A stretch of 64,000 nucleotides of DNA from Amanita rubescens (taxonomy: Eukaryota; Basidiomycota; Agaricomycetes; Agaricales; Amanitaceae), in assembly GCA_015039365.1 (NCBI GenBank), contig WION01000164.1:52306-116305 (forward strand), given 5' to 3'. The notes below the pieces were generated by a model, which did not search any database, was not told where the DNA came from, and saw only the letters and a program-made list of their open reading frames with translations. A program made the translations under genes and the position numbers. This document shows, in pieces, positions 36,201 through 47,616 of this stretch. Within the stretch, counting starts at the first letter, position 1; every line of letters begins with the position of its first letter.

Positions 36201-37939
36201 GTACGGCAGACACAATACTGCCAGCAAATTATCTTTATATTAAGATAAAATGCGCCGGGCACTTATAGCAGTTCTTACTGCTGATCATCTATGGTAAAAC
36301 CCTTTTATAATGATTACCAAGATATATTGCAAATGTGGATGACCACCACGTATAAGTCAAGTAGGGAATCATATCTGTATGAGCATCCAGTAAAATGTAT
36401 CTGGATTCACTTACACGATTAAAACAAGAAAGCTTATCACATATAAGCTCAAGTTTAATAATCGTCACACATGCTCAGGAATTGGATAATGATGAAGTTC
36501 ATTTCGTTATTACGAAATCAGGAGATTCGTCTCCCCGCTGGTGTTGTGCGTTCCTACCAAAATAGGGATATATGGAATCACAACCAAATAACAATCCTTT
36601 ACAAAAGTGATTATAAAGGATTTAATGATATGCAAATCATCATACCAGACGGATTATCATCATTTACAAAAGACAAGATATACACACATATCTATAGAAG
36701 GGAACAGTTGTTATTCAATAGCAGACGGGTCAATATGCTTATACAAGCATAAGTCCTTTAAAGACCCAAGGACTTCGATCTGCTGGATAACGAAGATATT
36801 CTTTAAGACACATGGTTGAACTCTTTATCGAAATTTAAAAAGGAGTTTTTATCGATATAACAGAGATGTAAACCATGATGTATAAGAATTATCTAGGCAA
36901 CCGTCTATAACATAATTCGCTTGTCGTTATACTTGTCTTTACAAGGACAAGCAATTATATTAGACCACAATACAATTATACTTGTCATCACAAGTAAGAA
37001 TCGTCAAGCGTGCGACTTGTCGATCAAGTGAACACGCCACATCATATTCTCGTATTGCTGTGCAAAGAGAATATATACTCCTTTACCTATTAAGGTGCTA
37101 GTCACCTTTACACCATATAAGGCGTTGGACGCCTTTAAATATAATAGGAGAACACACGAGTCAGCGTACATAATCAGGAACTTGTAAAGAAACAAGGAAT
37201 GATTATTGCACTCGTCACAGCATACGAGCAAAGAGTATTTGCAAGGGAGGAAGCTCCCCTTGTAGAGATACTATACTCGTCTAAATAGTTTCATTTAGGA
37301 AGACATAGTCAAGTTTTTACTTGACAATGCGACATATACACACTCGCATATCCATCAGAGGATTCTTTTCACACAAAGAATCATCGTCATATATCTCGCT
37401 ATTTACATAGCTTGATATTTATGCAAGTTGTTAAACGTTATCGTTTACCTGCCAAAAATATTCATTTAGCACTTAAGGATATATTCTTATCCTTTATTAA
37501 ACAAAGTAATAAATCATAGTCAGAGACAGCGAAGGCAGTAGACCAAGCCCCTTCTCGATTAAATATGATTTCACACACTTTGTAAGGCTTGAAGCCTGGG
37601 GGTGCTTTTATAATGGATATTATTAATATGACAGGAAACTCGATTTTTGATAAATCGATTCAAACAATATACGTCATTGTATTGGCTTTTCGACAAAGTC
37701 ATATCCTATACCTTTAGGATCAAACAATGATAAATATTGTATAACGTATACAACAAGCATTATAGGAATATCAAAGAAATATATAATACAAGGGATTAAG
37801 GTGAAAGCAGCATATAGTCTGGATCCCCGTACTTGTACACGAAACGAGAGATCTTCCGTGAAGACTTTTCAAGTCTTGCAATTCCGGTGACTCGTATAAA
37901 GATATTTCATATATTCCTGGATAACTTAGCGAGGGGGTG
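33253..37939 (+). other. Element 3 long non-coding internal region tiled with hairpins
   Basis: About 4.7 kb with no ORF above roughly 90 codons and no pol motif. It is dense in perfect stem-loops, roughly one every 40-80 nt. Examples: 34253-34270, 34281-34295, 34310-34329, 35816-35833, 35841-35868, 35914-35936, 37092-37108, 37119-37135, 37475-37494 and 37640-37658. Short direct repeats also recur (AGCAAGGAT...ATTGCCA; GGTTCCTTGCCGTTGAAA near 33660, 33730 and 34725). A purine-rich tract GAGGGGGTG just before 37940 is the likely polypurine tract. The layout suits a LARD-like, non-autonomous retrotransposon. Confidence 0.75.
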
Positions 37940-38425
37940 TGTTAAAGTTATCTTATCTAATCATATAAGATAACGTATATCTTATCTTATCTCATATAAG
38001 ATAATACATCATATCTTATCCTATAGATTAGGATATACAGATTAGATGTACATACATGCGTATATGTATTCACATACATATATACACGTACATATACATA
38101 CATAGGATACTGGAATATCCTATAGTCGCTTGCGTCATCCCATTACTGTGGTAGACGCGTCATAGCTGTGCTAGACGTCATATCATACGTCATGCACAGC
38201 TCTTCCTCTATTTACTATACATTGTACTTATTAGGATACTAGTAGTATATAAGACTACCTGTACGTAGGTACAAATAAGAACCTTCCTTCTCCTCTTACC
38301 ACCACATCCTATATCCATAGGATAGTGAGTTATCGTTCGAGGTCGTCACCGCCACTCTACACTCCACTCTAAGTAAGTATTCACTTTAATACTTAGACGC
38401 TGCGCTGCTGGGCGTATCTTCGTCA
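37940..38425 (+). repeat. Right LTR of Copia-like element 3 (486 bp)
   Basis: Matches 30588-31073 over the full length. Followed by CGCTG, the right target-site duplication (38426-38430). Confidence 0.95.
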
Positions 38426-39312
38426 CGCTGCCCAGGTGACTGCCATATAGACGAAAAGGATGAGGAAGGAATAGATACAGAAGGCGATGATAAGACCGGT
38501 GGAACACATGAATGGGAAGAAGGCGATAGATTGATAGCGGTAATGGAGGAAGAGATGGAAGGATGGGAATTGAGAGCATACGCGACCACGGCGACTGAAA
38601 TAGCAGCGGCGAATCAGACAAAACGTGATACGAAAGATATCATACCCGCTCACTATTTGAGTCACCGAGAAGTATTCGAAAAAGAAACGTTTGACGAGCT
38701 ACCAAAAAGGGGAAGATGGGATCATGCGATTGAATTGATACCAGGCACAAAGGCCGTAGATTGCAAGATTTACCCACTAAATAAAGAGGAACAAACCCAA
38801 TTGGACGCGTTCCTGAAAGAAAATCTAGAGACAGGACGGATAAGGACCAGCAAATCCCCGATGGCTTCACCTTTCTTTTTCATTAAAAAGAAGGATGGAA
38901 AACTAAGACCAGTACAAGATTATCGGAAATTGAACGAGATGACGATCAAAAACCGATACCCCTTGCCGCTAATATCGGAATTAATAGACCAACTCAGTCA
39001 CGCCCGAGTATTTTCGAAAATGGACATCAGGTGGGGGTACAACAACGTACGGATAAAGGAAGGAGATGAGTGGAAGGCGGCGTTTAGGACCAATCGAGGA
39101 TTGTTCGAACCGCTGGTGATGTTCTTTGGACTTACGAATTCACCGGCTACATTCCAAACGATGATGAACGACATATTCCGAGAAGAGATAGCAGAGGGAT
39201 GGGTGGTGATATATATGGACAATATATTAGTGTACTCCCAAGACGAAGAGACGCACAAACTACACGTAAATAGGATCCTAAAAAAGTTGAAACGGAGCAC
39301 AAACTATCGTTA
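38426..39312 (+). CDS. Element 2 Pol, reverse transcriptase part
   Basis: Continuation of Pol after element 3. RT landmarks in order: KSPMASPFFFIKKKDGKLR, VQDYRKLNEMTIKNRYPLP, FSKMDIRWGYNN, and IYMDNILVYS. The last corresponds to the YxDD box but has Asn where the second Asp is usual. The frame ends at 39312 (after KRSTNYR) because of a +1-type shift near 39295-39300. The remaining sequence (EHKLSLKAEKCWFDQ) continues in another frame. Confidence 0.88.
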
Positions 39313-41775
39313 AAAGCGGAAAAATGCTGGTTCGACCAGAAAACGATTGAGTTTCTGGGATTGATAATATCACACGATTCAATACGCATGGATAAAGCCA
39401 AAGTCCGGGCGATATTGGATTGGCCACGACCAACGAATAAACGAGAACTTCAGCAATTTTTAGGATTCGTGAACTTTTACCGACAATTCGTAAAAGGATT
39501 CGCAAAAATAGCCAAAGCGCTCACACGACTGACGGGAAAGGAAGGATGGATGTGGACGGTATTACAAGAGGAAGCATTTATGGGACTGAAGATGAGGATT
39601 GGGGAAGAAGTGGTGTTAGCGATACCATCAGATAAAGGAAAATACAGAGTAGAGACAGACGCATCGGACTTTGCCATGGGAGCGGTACTATCGCAACAAC
39701 AGGAAGACGGCACATGGAGACCGGTGGCCTTTATTTCGAAATCGCTCAACCCAGCGGAACGAAACTATGAAGTCTACGACAAGGAATTGTTAGCGATCAT
39801 GCACGCCTTGTATGAATGGTCTCACTACCTGAAAGGGACGGAGGAACAGATCGAGATCTTAACGGACCATCAAAACTTAACATACTTCCGAAAACCTCAG
39901 AACGTCAACCGAAGACAAGCGAGATGGGTGTTGGATTTACAGGAGTACAATTTTGTCCTGAAACACAGACCCGGGAAAACCAACACCAAGGCCGACGCCT
40001 TGTCTAGAAGGGCGGACCATGATAAAGGGGAAACAGATAATGAAGGGACGACATTGTTAAAAGAAGAATGTTTTATAAGAGTATGGGAAGAGGGAGACGA
40101 TTTACATAAAATGGAAAATGAGTTGAGGAAAATAAATCCTCGTCAATGGGAAGAGAAAATTAGGAAAGCGGTAGAGAATAAGGAAGACGGGTGGCAGGTG
40201 CGAGACGGAGGATTGGTGACTTGGCACGAGAGAGTGTATATCCCTGTTGTACGAAAGCTCCGAGAACAATTCATCGCGGAACACCACAGATGGGGACATT
40301 CAGGAGTAGACAAGACGATAGAATTGATGTTACGAAACTATTGGTGGCCGGGACTACGAAGAGATGTGGAAGACTACGTGCGAAGTTGTAGGACATGTCA
40401 GACCGCTAAACCGGATAGACAAAAGAAAGCCGCGCCTCTGCATCTGAATGAGACGCCGAGAGGACCATGGAGTGTAATATTGGTGGACATGATCGGGCCG
40501 TTACCCGAATCCAAAGGGTTCAACGCCGTGTTAGTAGTAGTAGATCGATTTACGAAGAAAGCGTATTTCATACCTACAAATACGACACTTTCGAGTCAAG
40601 GAACAGCTATACTATTCAGAGATCATGTTTTCAGAGAGCACGGAATACCAGAAAAGGTTATCAGCGATCGAGGACCTCAATTCGTATCCAAATTCATGAA
40701 GGAACTGTATCAAGTACTTCGAATTAAAGCCAACCCTTCCACTGCTTACCATCCGCAAACAGACGGACAGACAGAGAGAGTAAATCAAGAAGTGAAAGAA
40801 TTCTTAACGATGTTCGTAAATCATCAACAAGATGATTGGAGCGACTGGTTAGCAGTGGCTCAATTCTGTCATAACGACCGAACGCATTCGGCTACTGGAT
40901 TTTCCCCGTTCTTCTTGAACAACGGACGTAATCCTAGGAAAGGACTTGAACTGACGATGGAGAGGAAGGTACAAGCAGTAGACGAATGGGTGGATAGGTT
41001 GGTGGAAGCGTGCGATCAAGCGAGGAAGGGACTGAATAAGGCGGCGGAAAATATGCGAAAACAATACGATAAAAAGAAACAACCAGCGAGAAATTACCAG
41101 AAGGGTGATAAAGTCTATATTAGTGCCCAAAATCTACCTTCGCTACGAACAACAAAGAAGTTAGATGGGAAGTTCGTAGGACCGTACGAGGTGATTGAAA
41201 AAGTGGGATCAACGGCTTATCGAATCAGAATACCCGTATCATGGAAAGTCTACAATGTTTTCAACGAAGCGTTGTTGAAACCCCATGTACCGGCAAAATT
41301 CCCTAAGCAAATAGCGCAGGAAAAAGAATGGGCAAAAAGGAAGGAAGAGGATCACGCCAAAAAAGACGAGGAGTTTGAAGTAGAGGAAGTAATCGATAGC
41401 AGGCAGAGGACGCAGAAAGGAGCACGTACGGGGAGGTTAGAATATTTGGTGAAGTGGAAGGGATATCCCAACGAAGAAGCGACATGGGAACCGGCAGGTA
41501 ATCTGGAGAACGCTCATCGCAAGGTCCAAGAGTTTCATAAGAAGAAACCGAATGCACCCAGACCGTTGGCGATGCCCGCCAAGTTTTTCCAGAGGTATCA
41601 TAACTATACTGATCCACCGGTTCCTCGACAATTATTTGGATGGGAAGACGGAAAGTTCGACGAAGGGTATCTAAAGAACATGAATAAGAAGTGGGCCGAG
41701 TGGAAACATATGCGGAAGATGGCAGACGAGGATGATGATTCTCGGGACGAGAATCTTGAAGAGGGGGTGATGTAA
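39302..41775 (+). CDS. Element 2 Pol, RNase H, integrase and chromodomain part
   Basis: The frame is continuous from about 39302; the first Met is at 39361 (804 aa from there). By residue from that Met: RT thumb/connection (FLGFVNFYRQFVKGF) at about 35-50; RNase H (VETDASDFAMGAVLS) near 98; integrase HHCC finger (HRWGHSGVDK, CRTCQTAK) at about 308-350; DDE core (DMIGPLPES, VISDRGPQF, YHPQTDGQTERVNQE) at about 376-485; and a chromodomain (EYLVKWKGYPNEEATWEP) at about 690-710. Chromodomains in this clade can steer integration to marked chromatin. It ends within the polypurine tract GAAGAGGGGGTGA, next to the right LTR. Expression depends on crossing the shift near 39300, so this copy is probably inactive. 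Confidence 0.92.
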
Positions 41776-42029
41776 TGGTCGAGATTTCGTTTTTATTTCA
41801 TTTCATTTTCCTTTCTTTTAGTTACAAGAAGTTCCCACGCTTACCTAAGAATTCCGCGGAACGACGGCGTGAGAGTGACGAGTCCGAGTATATATACCTG
41901 AATACTAGTTACATGTCCCTTAGTCTTATGATTGTTTCTGTCGTCCATAGACGCAATCTTATTCTCATTTCCCATCCGCGTTTCTAGTCTCGAGTGTCCT
42001 AGTGATTGTGTCGGGATCACCTCCTAACA
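41771..42029 (+). repeat. Right LTR of gypsy element 2 (259 bp)
   Basis: Pairs with 27895-28153. It is followed by GTCAA (42030-42034), the right target-site duplication, and then by the resumed Gag frame of element 1. Confidence 0.93.
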
Positions 42030-42034
42030 GTCAA

Positions 42035-42242
42035 AGATGAAAACGCAATGGATGTTGACCAAACCCCGACAACGCGACCTCCGCCCAAATGTTACAACTG
42101 CGGAAAAATAGGCCACATTGCGAAATACTGCAAAGGAAAAACCGTGATTAGAAGACAAGCCGTAGGAGATTACTTCAGAACAATGACCGAAGAAGAAAAA
42201 ACAGAAATGAAAGAGAAACTGGGTTTTGTCAAGGATCAATGA
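42035..42242 (+). pseudogene. Element 1 gag, 3' part with zinc knuckle
   Basis: Continuation of element 1 Gag after element 2. It has one CCHC knuckle, CYNCGKIGHIAKYC (about 42091-42132), and ends LGFVKDQ. The stop TGA (42240-42242) overlaps the ATG of the pol frame at 42239 as ATGA. Confidence 0.85.
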
Positions 42243-43685
42243 AAGACAGTCCCTCTTCATTGATCTCCGAACGATGTATTTACGAATCTTTAGTACCTTC
42301 CGAATATGTATCACTGGAATCAATAATATATGAAGTGAAACAAAAGGAAGGAAAGATTCAAAACACATCGATAAGGGACAAACAAAACAAACTCAGAAAC
42401 TCCTCGCCAGCTTGGATGATAAGACAAATATGGAAATACCCGGAACAAGGAATTGTCCAATTAAGGACATATGCACATCAATCCTTCAAGGAACAAATCG
42501 ACAAAGAACTAATAAACAAAATTAACGATTTACCCGAAGAAGAAGCAATGTGGTACTTACGAAAACTCAGAGAACCACAATGGATTGGAGCAACCGGACA
42601 CAGAGAAATGGATGTCTGGGTAACCCTGACTACGTTGGACACGGAAGAAAGCTACGACACCATGGCTCTAATCGATAGTGGATGTATGATGTCAGCAATA
42701 TCAAAACAATTCGTCAAAGAACACAAAATAAATACGACCAAACTACCACGGGCAATAACGGCAACCAACGCCGACGGAACGTTAAACGTCGGAGGCAAAA
42801 TAACGGACATGGTGACGATCAAATTGAGGATTTACGACCATGAAGAAACAATGGAACTAGCAGTGGTAAACATAGGAAAAAAGGACGTATTCCTCGGACA
42901 CAATTGGCTGGAACATCATAACCCAGAAATCGAATGGTTAAAGTCAAAAATAAAATTCTCAAGATGTCCAGGAGAATGCTACGATGAATGATGGGTCAAC
43001 GAACCAGAAGAAGAAATCGATCAGTACAATCCGGAAGAAGACAAAATACTAGCAATAGATATCGACCGACCAGAATTTATACGACACGTCGACCTTCCCT
43101 GGATAAAAGTACAGGCCAAATCAAATTTTGCGACCGATATAGCAGGAGCAAATCAAACAGAAAGAAGATGGAAAGAGATAGTCCCTAAACACTATCTTAA
43201 ATACCAGGAAGTATTCGAAAAACAAATGTTTGATCAACTACCGCCACGAAGAGCATGGGATCACACCATAGAATTAACCCCCGGATCAAAAATGGTGGAT
43301 TGCAAAATTTATCCACTAAATCCGGAAGAGCAAAAACAACTCGACGAATTCCTCAAAGAACAATTAGAAACAGGAAGAATTAAACCGAGTAAATCCCCAA
43401 TGGCGTCTCCCTTCTTTTTTGTAAAAAAGAAGGACGGGAAATTAAGGCCGGTTCAAGACTACCGCAAGTTGAACGAAATGACGATCAAGAACAGATATCC
43501 GTTACCACTGATCTTGGAACTAATCGATAACCTGTCAGAAGCAAAATACTTCTCTAAAATGGACGTAAGATGGGGATACAATAATATCCGAATCAAAGAA
43601 GGAGACGAATGGAAAGCGGCATTCCGAACCAACCGCGGATTATTCGAACCTTTGGTAATGTTTTTCGGATTAACAAACTCCCCGG
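42239..43685 (+). pseudogene. Element 1 Pol, protease and RT start, truncated
   Basis: A single reading frame carries an aspartic protease (LIDSGCMMSAISKQF, FLGHNWLEHHNPEIEW) and then the first half of RT (KSPMASPFFFVKKKDGKLR, FSKMDVRWGYNN, FFGLTNSP). It is interrupted by an in-frame TGA at 42989-42991. At about 43685, before the YxDD box, the sequence switches to a different repeat, so element 1 has lost the rest of RT, RNase H, integrase and its right LTR. Confidence 0.88.
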
Positions 43686-45498
43686 TGATACGCAGCGAGC
43701 GCACTCAACCACAAACCAAACCCAACAAACACCTGAAGTGCAGTGGCACCCTCTTAGTGCAGGGAACCGAAGGTAAAAGAAGGGATCGAAGAGGATTGAA
43801 CGACGGTCGAAGTTCGCTTTTGTTTTGCGAGTCCAGGAGACTTCTCAGACGCCTCGTAAAGTAGTATTTGATCGAATAAGCAGTAGAGGATGAGTGTGGC
43901 AAGGAGGGGAACCTAAGATAATCGAAATCGCAGCTAAATGAAGAAACTCGAACTTCTAGAACGCAGTGAATCGCAGAAAGGACTAAAAACCGCAGTAAGA
44001 CGCAATCGCAGGACTCAAAGGACGCAACTCTGGACGCAGTGAACTCGATACTAGCTTCAAATTCCGACTCTGAGGGAAAAGGGGGAATGGAAAATCTATC
44101 TCTCTGTCTATCTAAGACAGAATATATATGTTAGTTATTTTTAGTTAGGCTAAAGTAAAAGGGAACGGAATAGGTAGCTAAGTAAGCGTCGTGCCGACGA
44201 GCACGCGCCGATATTCTATATAGGGAAGGGACTTTGTGAGTGTAAAGTAAAAGAAATCGAAAAGAAACGAAATAAAAGGAAATCTATGCGACGACCGCGG
44301 CGCTGACGTTGAGCTCCGAGAAGTGGACTTGAGGATAGCCTAGGATAACGATGGACACTTGACGATACTTGCGCGCTGAGCGGAAAACGAGACGACGCTG
44401 AAATACGGGGGAAATGAACCTCTGCGAAGGTGACCGAACTTCTTTTAGGCTCGGATGTATTCGTTCTGGAGTCTTTCTACCTCTGGATGATTAAGTAAAT
44501 CGCGCGGGATGTCGACAACATGCCAGGTAGTCAGGCAAGGGTAGATACAGGGTGCCGGAACGAGCTGGGGGAATATGTCTCCTTTTCTGGTCATGAGGAG
44601 GTAATGGGTGTGGCATCGGTCGATAATGATATAAGGGCCGCCGTGATCGATCTCCAGTCCTCGTCCTGCGATATGTGGCCTATGGATAACCCTATGAACT
44701 AGCTGTCCGCGCCCTAGGTGGATGGTACTCTGGTTGCCTTGCTCAAGACCGAAATACTCGACGCGATTGATAAGGTCGAGCTCGAATCCGTTTCTTCGCC
44801 GATCCTCCGCGCTCTGCTCCGGCTCTTCCATCCATCTCCTATGCCTTATCTCGTCGCCGGTACTTGGGGTGACTGTAGCGTGGAACTCTCCTCCTACTAG
44901 CGGGGACGCCGAAAGCCGTCTAGATTGGCCGAATATAGCTCCTAGCGAATGATACCAGTCGCCGCGCCTTCTGTTAAACGAGGGGTACATGCTCCCATAG
45001 GGATACGCTGGCTCTTGCAAGCTTTGTATCGGCGCGTCGTCTCCTTCTCGGAAAAGGGGGTACTCGGGCGGAGGCGTCGAAAGCCGCTCGATAAGAGGCC
45101 GCGCTCTATCGCCGTTCTCCTGGATCGCATCGTTAGCTGAGAGTGCTGGGGAACTCATCTGGGAAGGAGGGGAAAGCGTCAAGCACGACGCTATTCAATC
45201 CGAGTCCTCTTTTTCCATGCCGCGTGATTCCGAGGTTGCCGAGGATGATCGCTGATGCGCCTTTTGATGCTCCTTGCCGATCCTGCCTCGGATGAGTCAT
45301 GGTCCGCAACTCCACGTGATCCAAATGCTCCGACACGCCTAAGGCTTAGGGCTTGAACATAATCGAACCTGTCGCCCTTCTTTTGAGTTCGATCTTCCTT
45401 TCCTGCTTCGGTCCGCTTCGGCAATCGTCCTATCGCTTCGGTAGGTCTTCTATTATGCGCGTTTTCTCCGTCCAGCCGCTCCTCTAGTCCATCAACGT
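43686..45498 (-). mobile_element. Unclassified repeat element, rearranged
   Basis: The 43686-43760 end matches 23288-23369 in inverse orientation. A minus-strand ORF (45182-44445, 245 aa) contains PLIERLSTPPPEYP, shared with the 23.4 kb fragment, then a tyrosine/arginine-rich region and DHGGPYIIIDRCHTHYLLM. Upstream on the minus strand (about 45490-45191) a charged segment (AIGRLPKRTEAGKED) may belong to the same product. On the minus strand CCCTATATAGAATAT near 44225 resembles a TATA box. Both edges abut broken neighbours (element 1 Pol and an ankyrin gene) without target duplications, so a rearrangement is likely. I do not recognise the family. Confidence 0.5.
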
Positions 45499-47616
45499 AT
45501 GGGTCACAGAGATGTTGCTGAACTGCTGCTTGAAAGTGGAGCAGATGTACATGGACGGTCCAAAAATTTACTTGAGACTGCATCACGTGGTGGTCACAAA
45601 GACATCATTGAGCTGCTACTTGAGAGAGGAGCAGATGTGAATGAAAAGGGATACATATATGGAAATGCTCTCCAGGCTGCATCTGCAGGTGTTGTTGAGA
45701 GAAAGGATATTGTTGAGCTTCTGCTTGACAGAGGAGCAAATATGAATCCACAGGGTGGATGTTATAAAAATGCCCTCCAGGCTGCATTGCTTCATGGTCA
45801 TAAGAACATCATTGAGCTTTTACTTACAAGAGGAGCAGACATCAGCATAACAGGAGGACATTATGGAAGTGCTCTCCAGATTGCATCATTGAACAATAAC
45901 CAGGGTCTCATTGAGTTGCTACTTGGCAGAAAAGCTGATGTGAATGCACAAGGAGGATATTTTGGAAATGCTCTCCAGATTGCATCATATGCTGGTCACA
46001 AAGATACTATTGAACTGCTGTTCAGAAGAGGTGCAAATGTAAATGCAGGAGGAGGGTATTATGGAAATGCTTTACAAGCTGCAGCATATACTGGTCACAA
46101 GGACATTGTTGAATTGCTGCTTAACAGAGGTGCAGAAGTGAATCTGCAGGGAGGCAAATATGGTAATGCTCTTCAAGCTGCATCATGTCAAGGTGATGAG
46201 GACATTGTTGAGCTGCTGCTTGTTAAAGGAGCAAAGGTGGATATGCAGGGAGGATATTATGGTAATGCCCTCCAGGCTGCATCATGTGGGAAATACAAAA
46301 ATGTTCTTGAAAACAAGGGCATTGTTGAGCTGCTTCTTACAAAAGGAGTAGATGTGAATGCACAAGGTGGAACATTTGGAAATGCTCTCCAAGCTGCATC
46401 GTCCATGGGAAACAAGAAAATTGTTGAAATGTTGGTTGCAAATGGAGCAGAGGTAAATGCACAGGGAGGTGAATATGGAAATGCTCTCCATGCTGCATCA
46501 TATCAGGGTCATAAGGAGATTGTTGAACTGTTGATTGCAAATGGGGCAAAGGTTGATGTACATGGAGGAAAGCTTGGAAATGCTCTTCAAGCTGCAGTAT
46601 CTCTTGGTCACAAGAACATTGTTGAATTACTGATAGCAACTGGAGCAGAAGTGAATGTACAAGGAGGATGGCTTGGAAGTGCTCTTCAAGCAGCATGTTC
46701 AAGTAATCAGAAGGAGATCATTGAGCTGCTGCTTCACAAAGGAGCAGAAGTGAATGCACAAGGGGGGAAATTTGGAAATGCACTTCAAGCAGCATGTTGT
46801 AATGCTCAGAAGGAGATTATTGAGCTGCTGATTTACAGAGGAGCAGAAGTAAATGCACAAGGGGGGGAGTATGGAAATGCTCTCCAGGCTGCATTGGCAA
46901 ATGGAAAAAAGGATCTCATTCAAATGCTGCTTGACATTGGGGCAGATGTAAATGCACAGGGAGGTCACTATGGAAATGCTCTTCAGATTGCATCAAATAG
47001 AGGTAGCAAGGACATTGTTGAGCTGCTACTTGACAGGGGGGCAGACATAAATGCACAAGGAGGATATTATGGAAATGCTCTTCAGGCTGTATCAGGATGT
47101 TCAGGGAATGCATTTTCAGGAAATCTTATAACTAAGACGCTGCTTGAAAGAGGAGCAAATGTGCATATGCATGGAGGTCATTTTGGTACTGCTCTCCAAG
47201 CTGCATCTGCTTGTGGTCACATGGACATTGCTAAATTACTACTAGCCAGTGGAGCAGATGTGAATGATTGTGGAGGATACTATGGCAATGCTCTGCAAGC
47301 TGCATCATTTGAAGGTCATAAAGGAATTGTTGAATTGCTGCTTAGAGCAGGGGCTAATGCCAAGTCCAGTCAAACTGTGCAAGTAGTATGGTGTGATGGA
47401 TACAATGATGATGATGATGATGATGTGACATCTGATTTAAGCAGTGCTTTACAAGCTGCATCACTCAGAGGACATAAAAGAATTGTGAAATTGATTCTTG
47501 ATAACAACACTGTCACACATGAACACCTTGAAGCTGCTTTTACTGTTTCCTCAGACAGAGGTTATCAAGATATTGTAGACCTGCTGCTGGAACACAAAGC
47601 CAAGCTGATGCAATAG
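45499..47616 (+). CDS. Ankyrin-repeat protein, 5'-truncated (705 aa ORF)
   Basis: Roughly 20 consecutive ankyrin repeats of about 33-36 residues with the consensus GNALQAAS--GHKDIVELLL-RGADVNAQGG. The repeats are strikingly uniform in protein and DNA. A DDDDDD tract near residue 640 interrupts the last repeats. The frame opens inside a repeat (GHRDVAELLLESGAD) exactly where the upstream repeat element ends, so the N-terminal domains are missing; the start used here is only the first Met-like position. It converges with a NACHT-ankyrin gene (51366-48197), and their ankyrin segments share wording, so this may be the 3' half of a related STAND gene. Ankyrin domains bind partners or ligands in such receptors. 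Confidence 0.82.
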   Translation: MGHRDVAELLLESGADVHGRSKNLLETASRGGHKDIIELLLERGADVNEKGYIYGNALQAASAGVVERKDIVELLLDRGANMNPQGGCYKNALQAALLHGHKNIIELLLTRGADISITGGHYGSALQIASLNNNQGLIELLLGRKADVNAQGGYFGNALQIASYAGHKDTIELLFRRGANVNAGGGYYGNALQAAAYTGHKDIVELLLNRGAEVNLQGGKYGNALQAASCQGDEDIVELLLVKGAKVDMQGGYYGNALQAASCGKYKNVLENKGIVELLLTKGVDVNAQGGTFGNALQAASSMGNKKIVEMLVANGAEVNAQGGEYGNALHAASYQGHKEIVELLIANGAKVDVHGGKLGNALQAAVSLGHKNIVELLIATGAEVNVQGGWLGSALQAACSSNQKEIIELLLHKGAEVNAQGGKFGNALQAACCNAQKEIIELLIYRGAEVNAQGGEYGNALQAALANGKKDLIQMLLDIGADVNAQGGHYGNALQIASNRGSKDIVELLLDRGADINAQGGYYGNALQAVSGCSGNAFSGNLITKTLLERGANVHMHGGHFGTALQAASACGHMDIAKLLLASGADVNDCGGYYGNALQAASFEGHKGIVELLLRAGANAKSSQTVQVVWCDGYNDDDDDDVTSDLSSALQAASLRGHKRIVKLILDNNTVTHEHLEAAFTVSSDRGYQDIVDLLLEHKAKLMQ

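Noticed and set aside
42989..42991. In-frame TGA in element 1 Pol as programmed readthrough or selenocysteine
   Set aside because: The element is truncated and already carries a frame shift in gag; a simple nonsense mutation is the plainer explanation.
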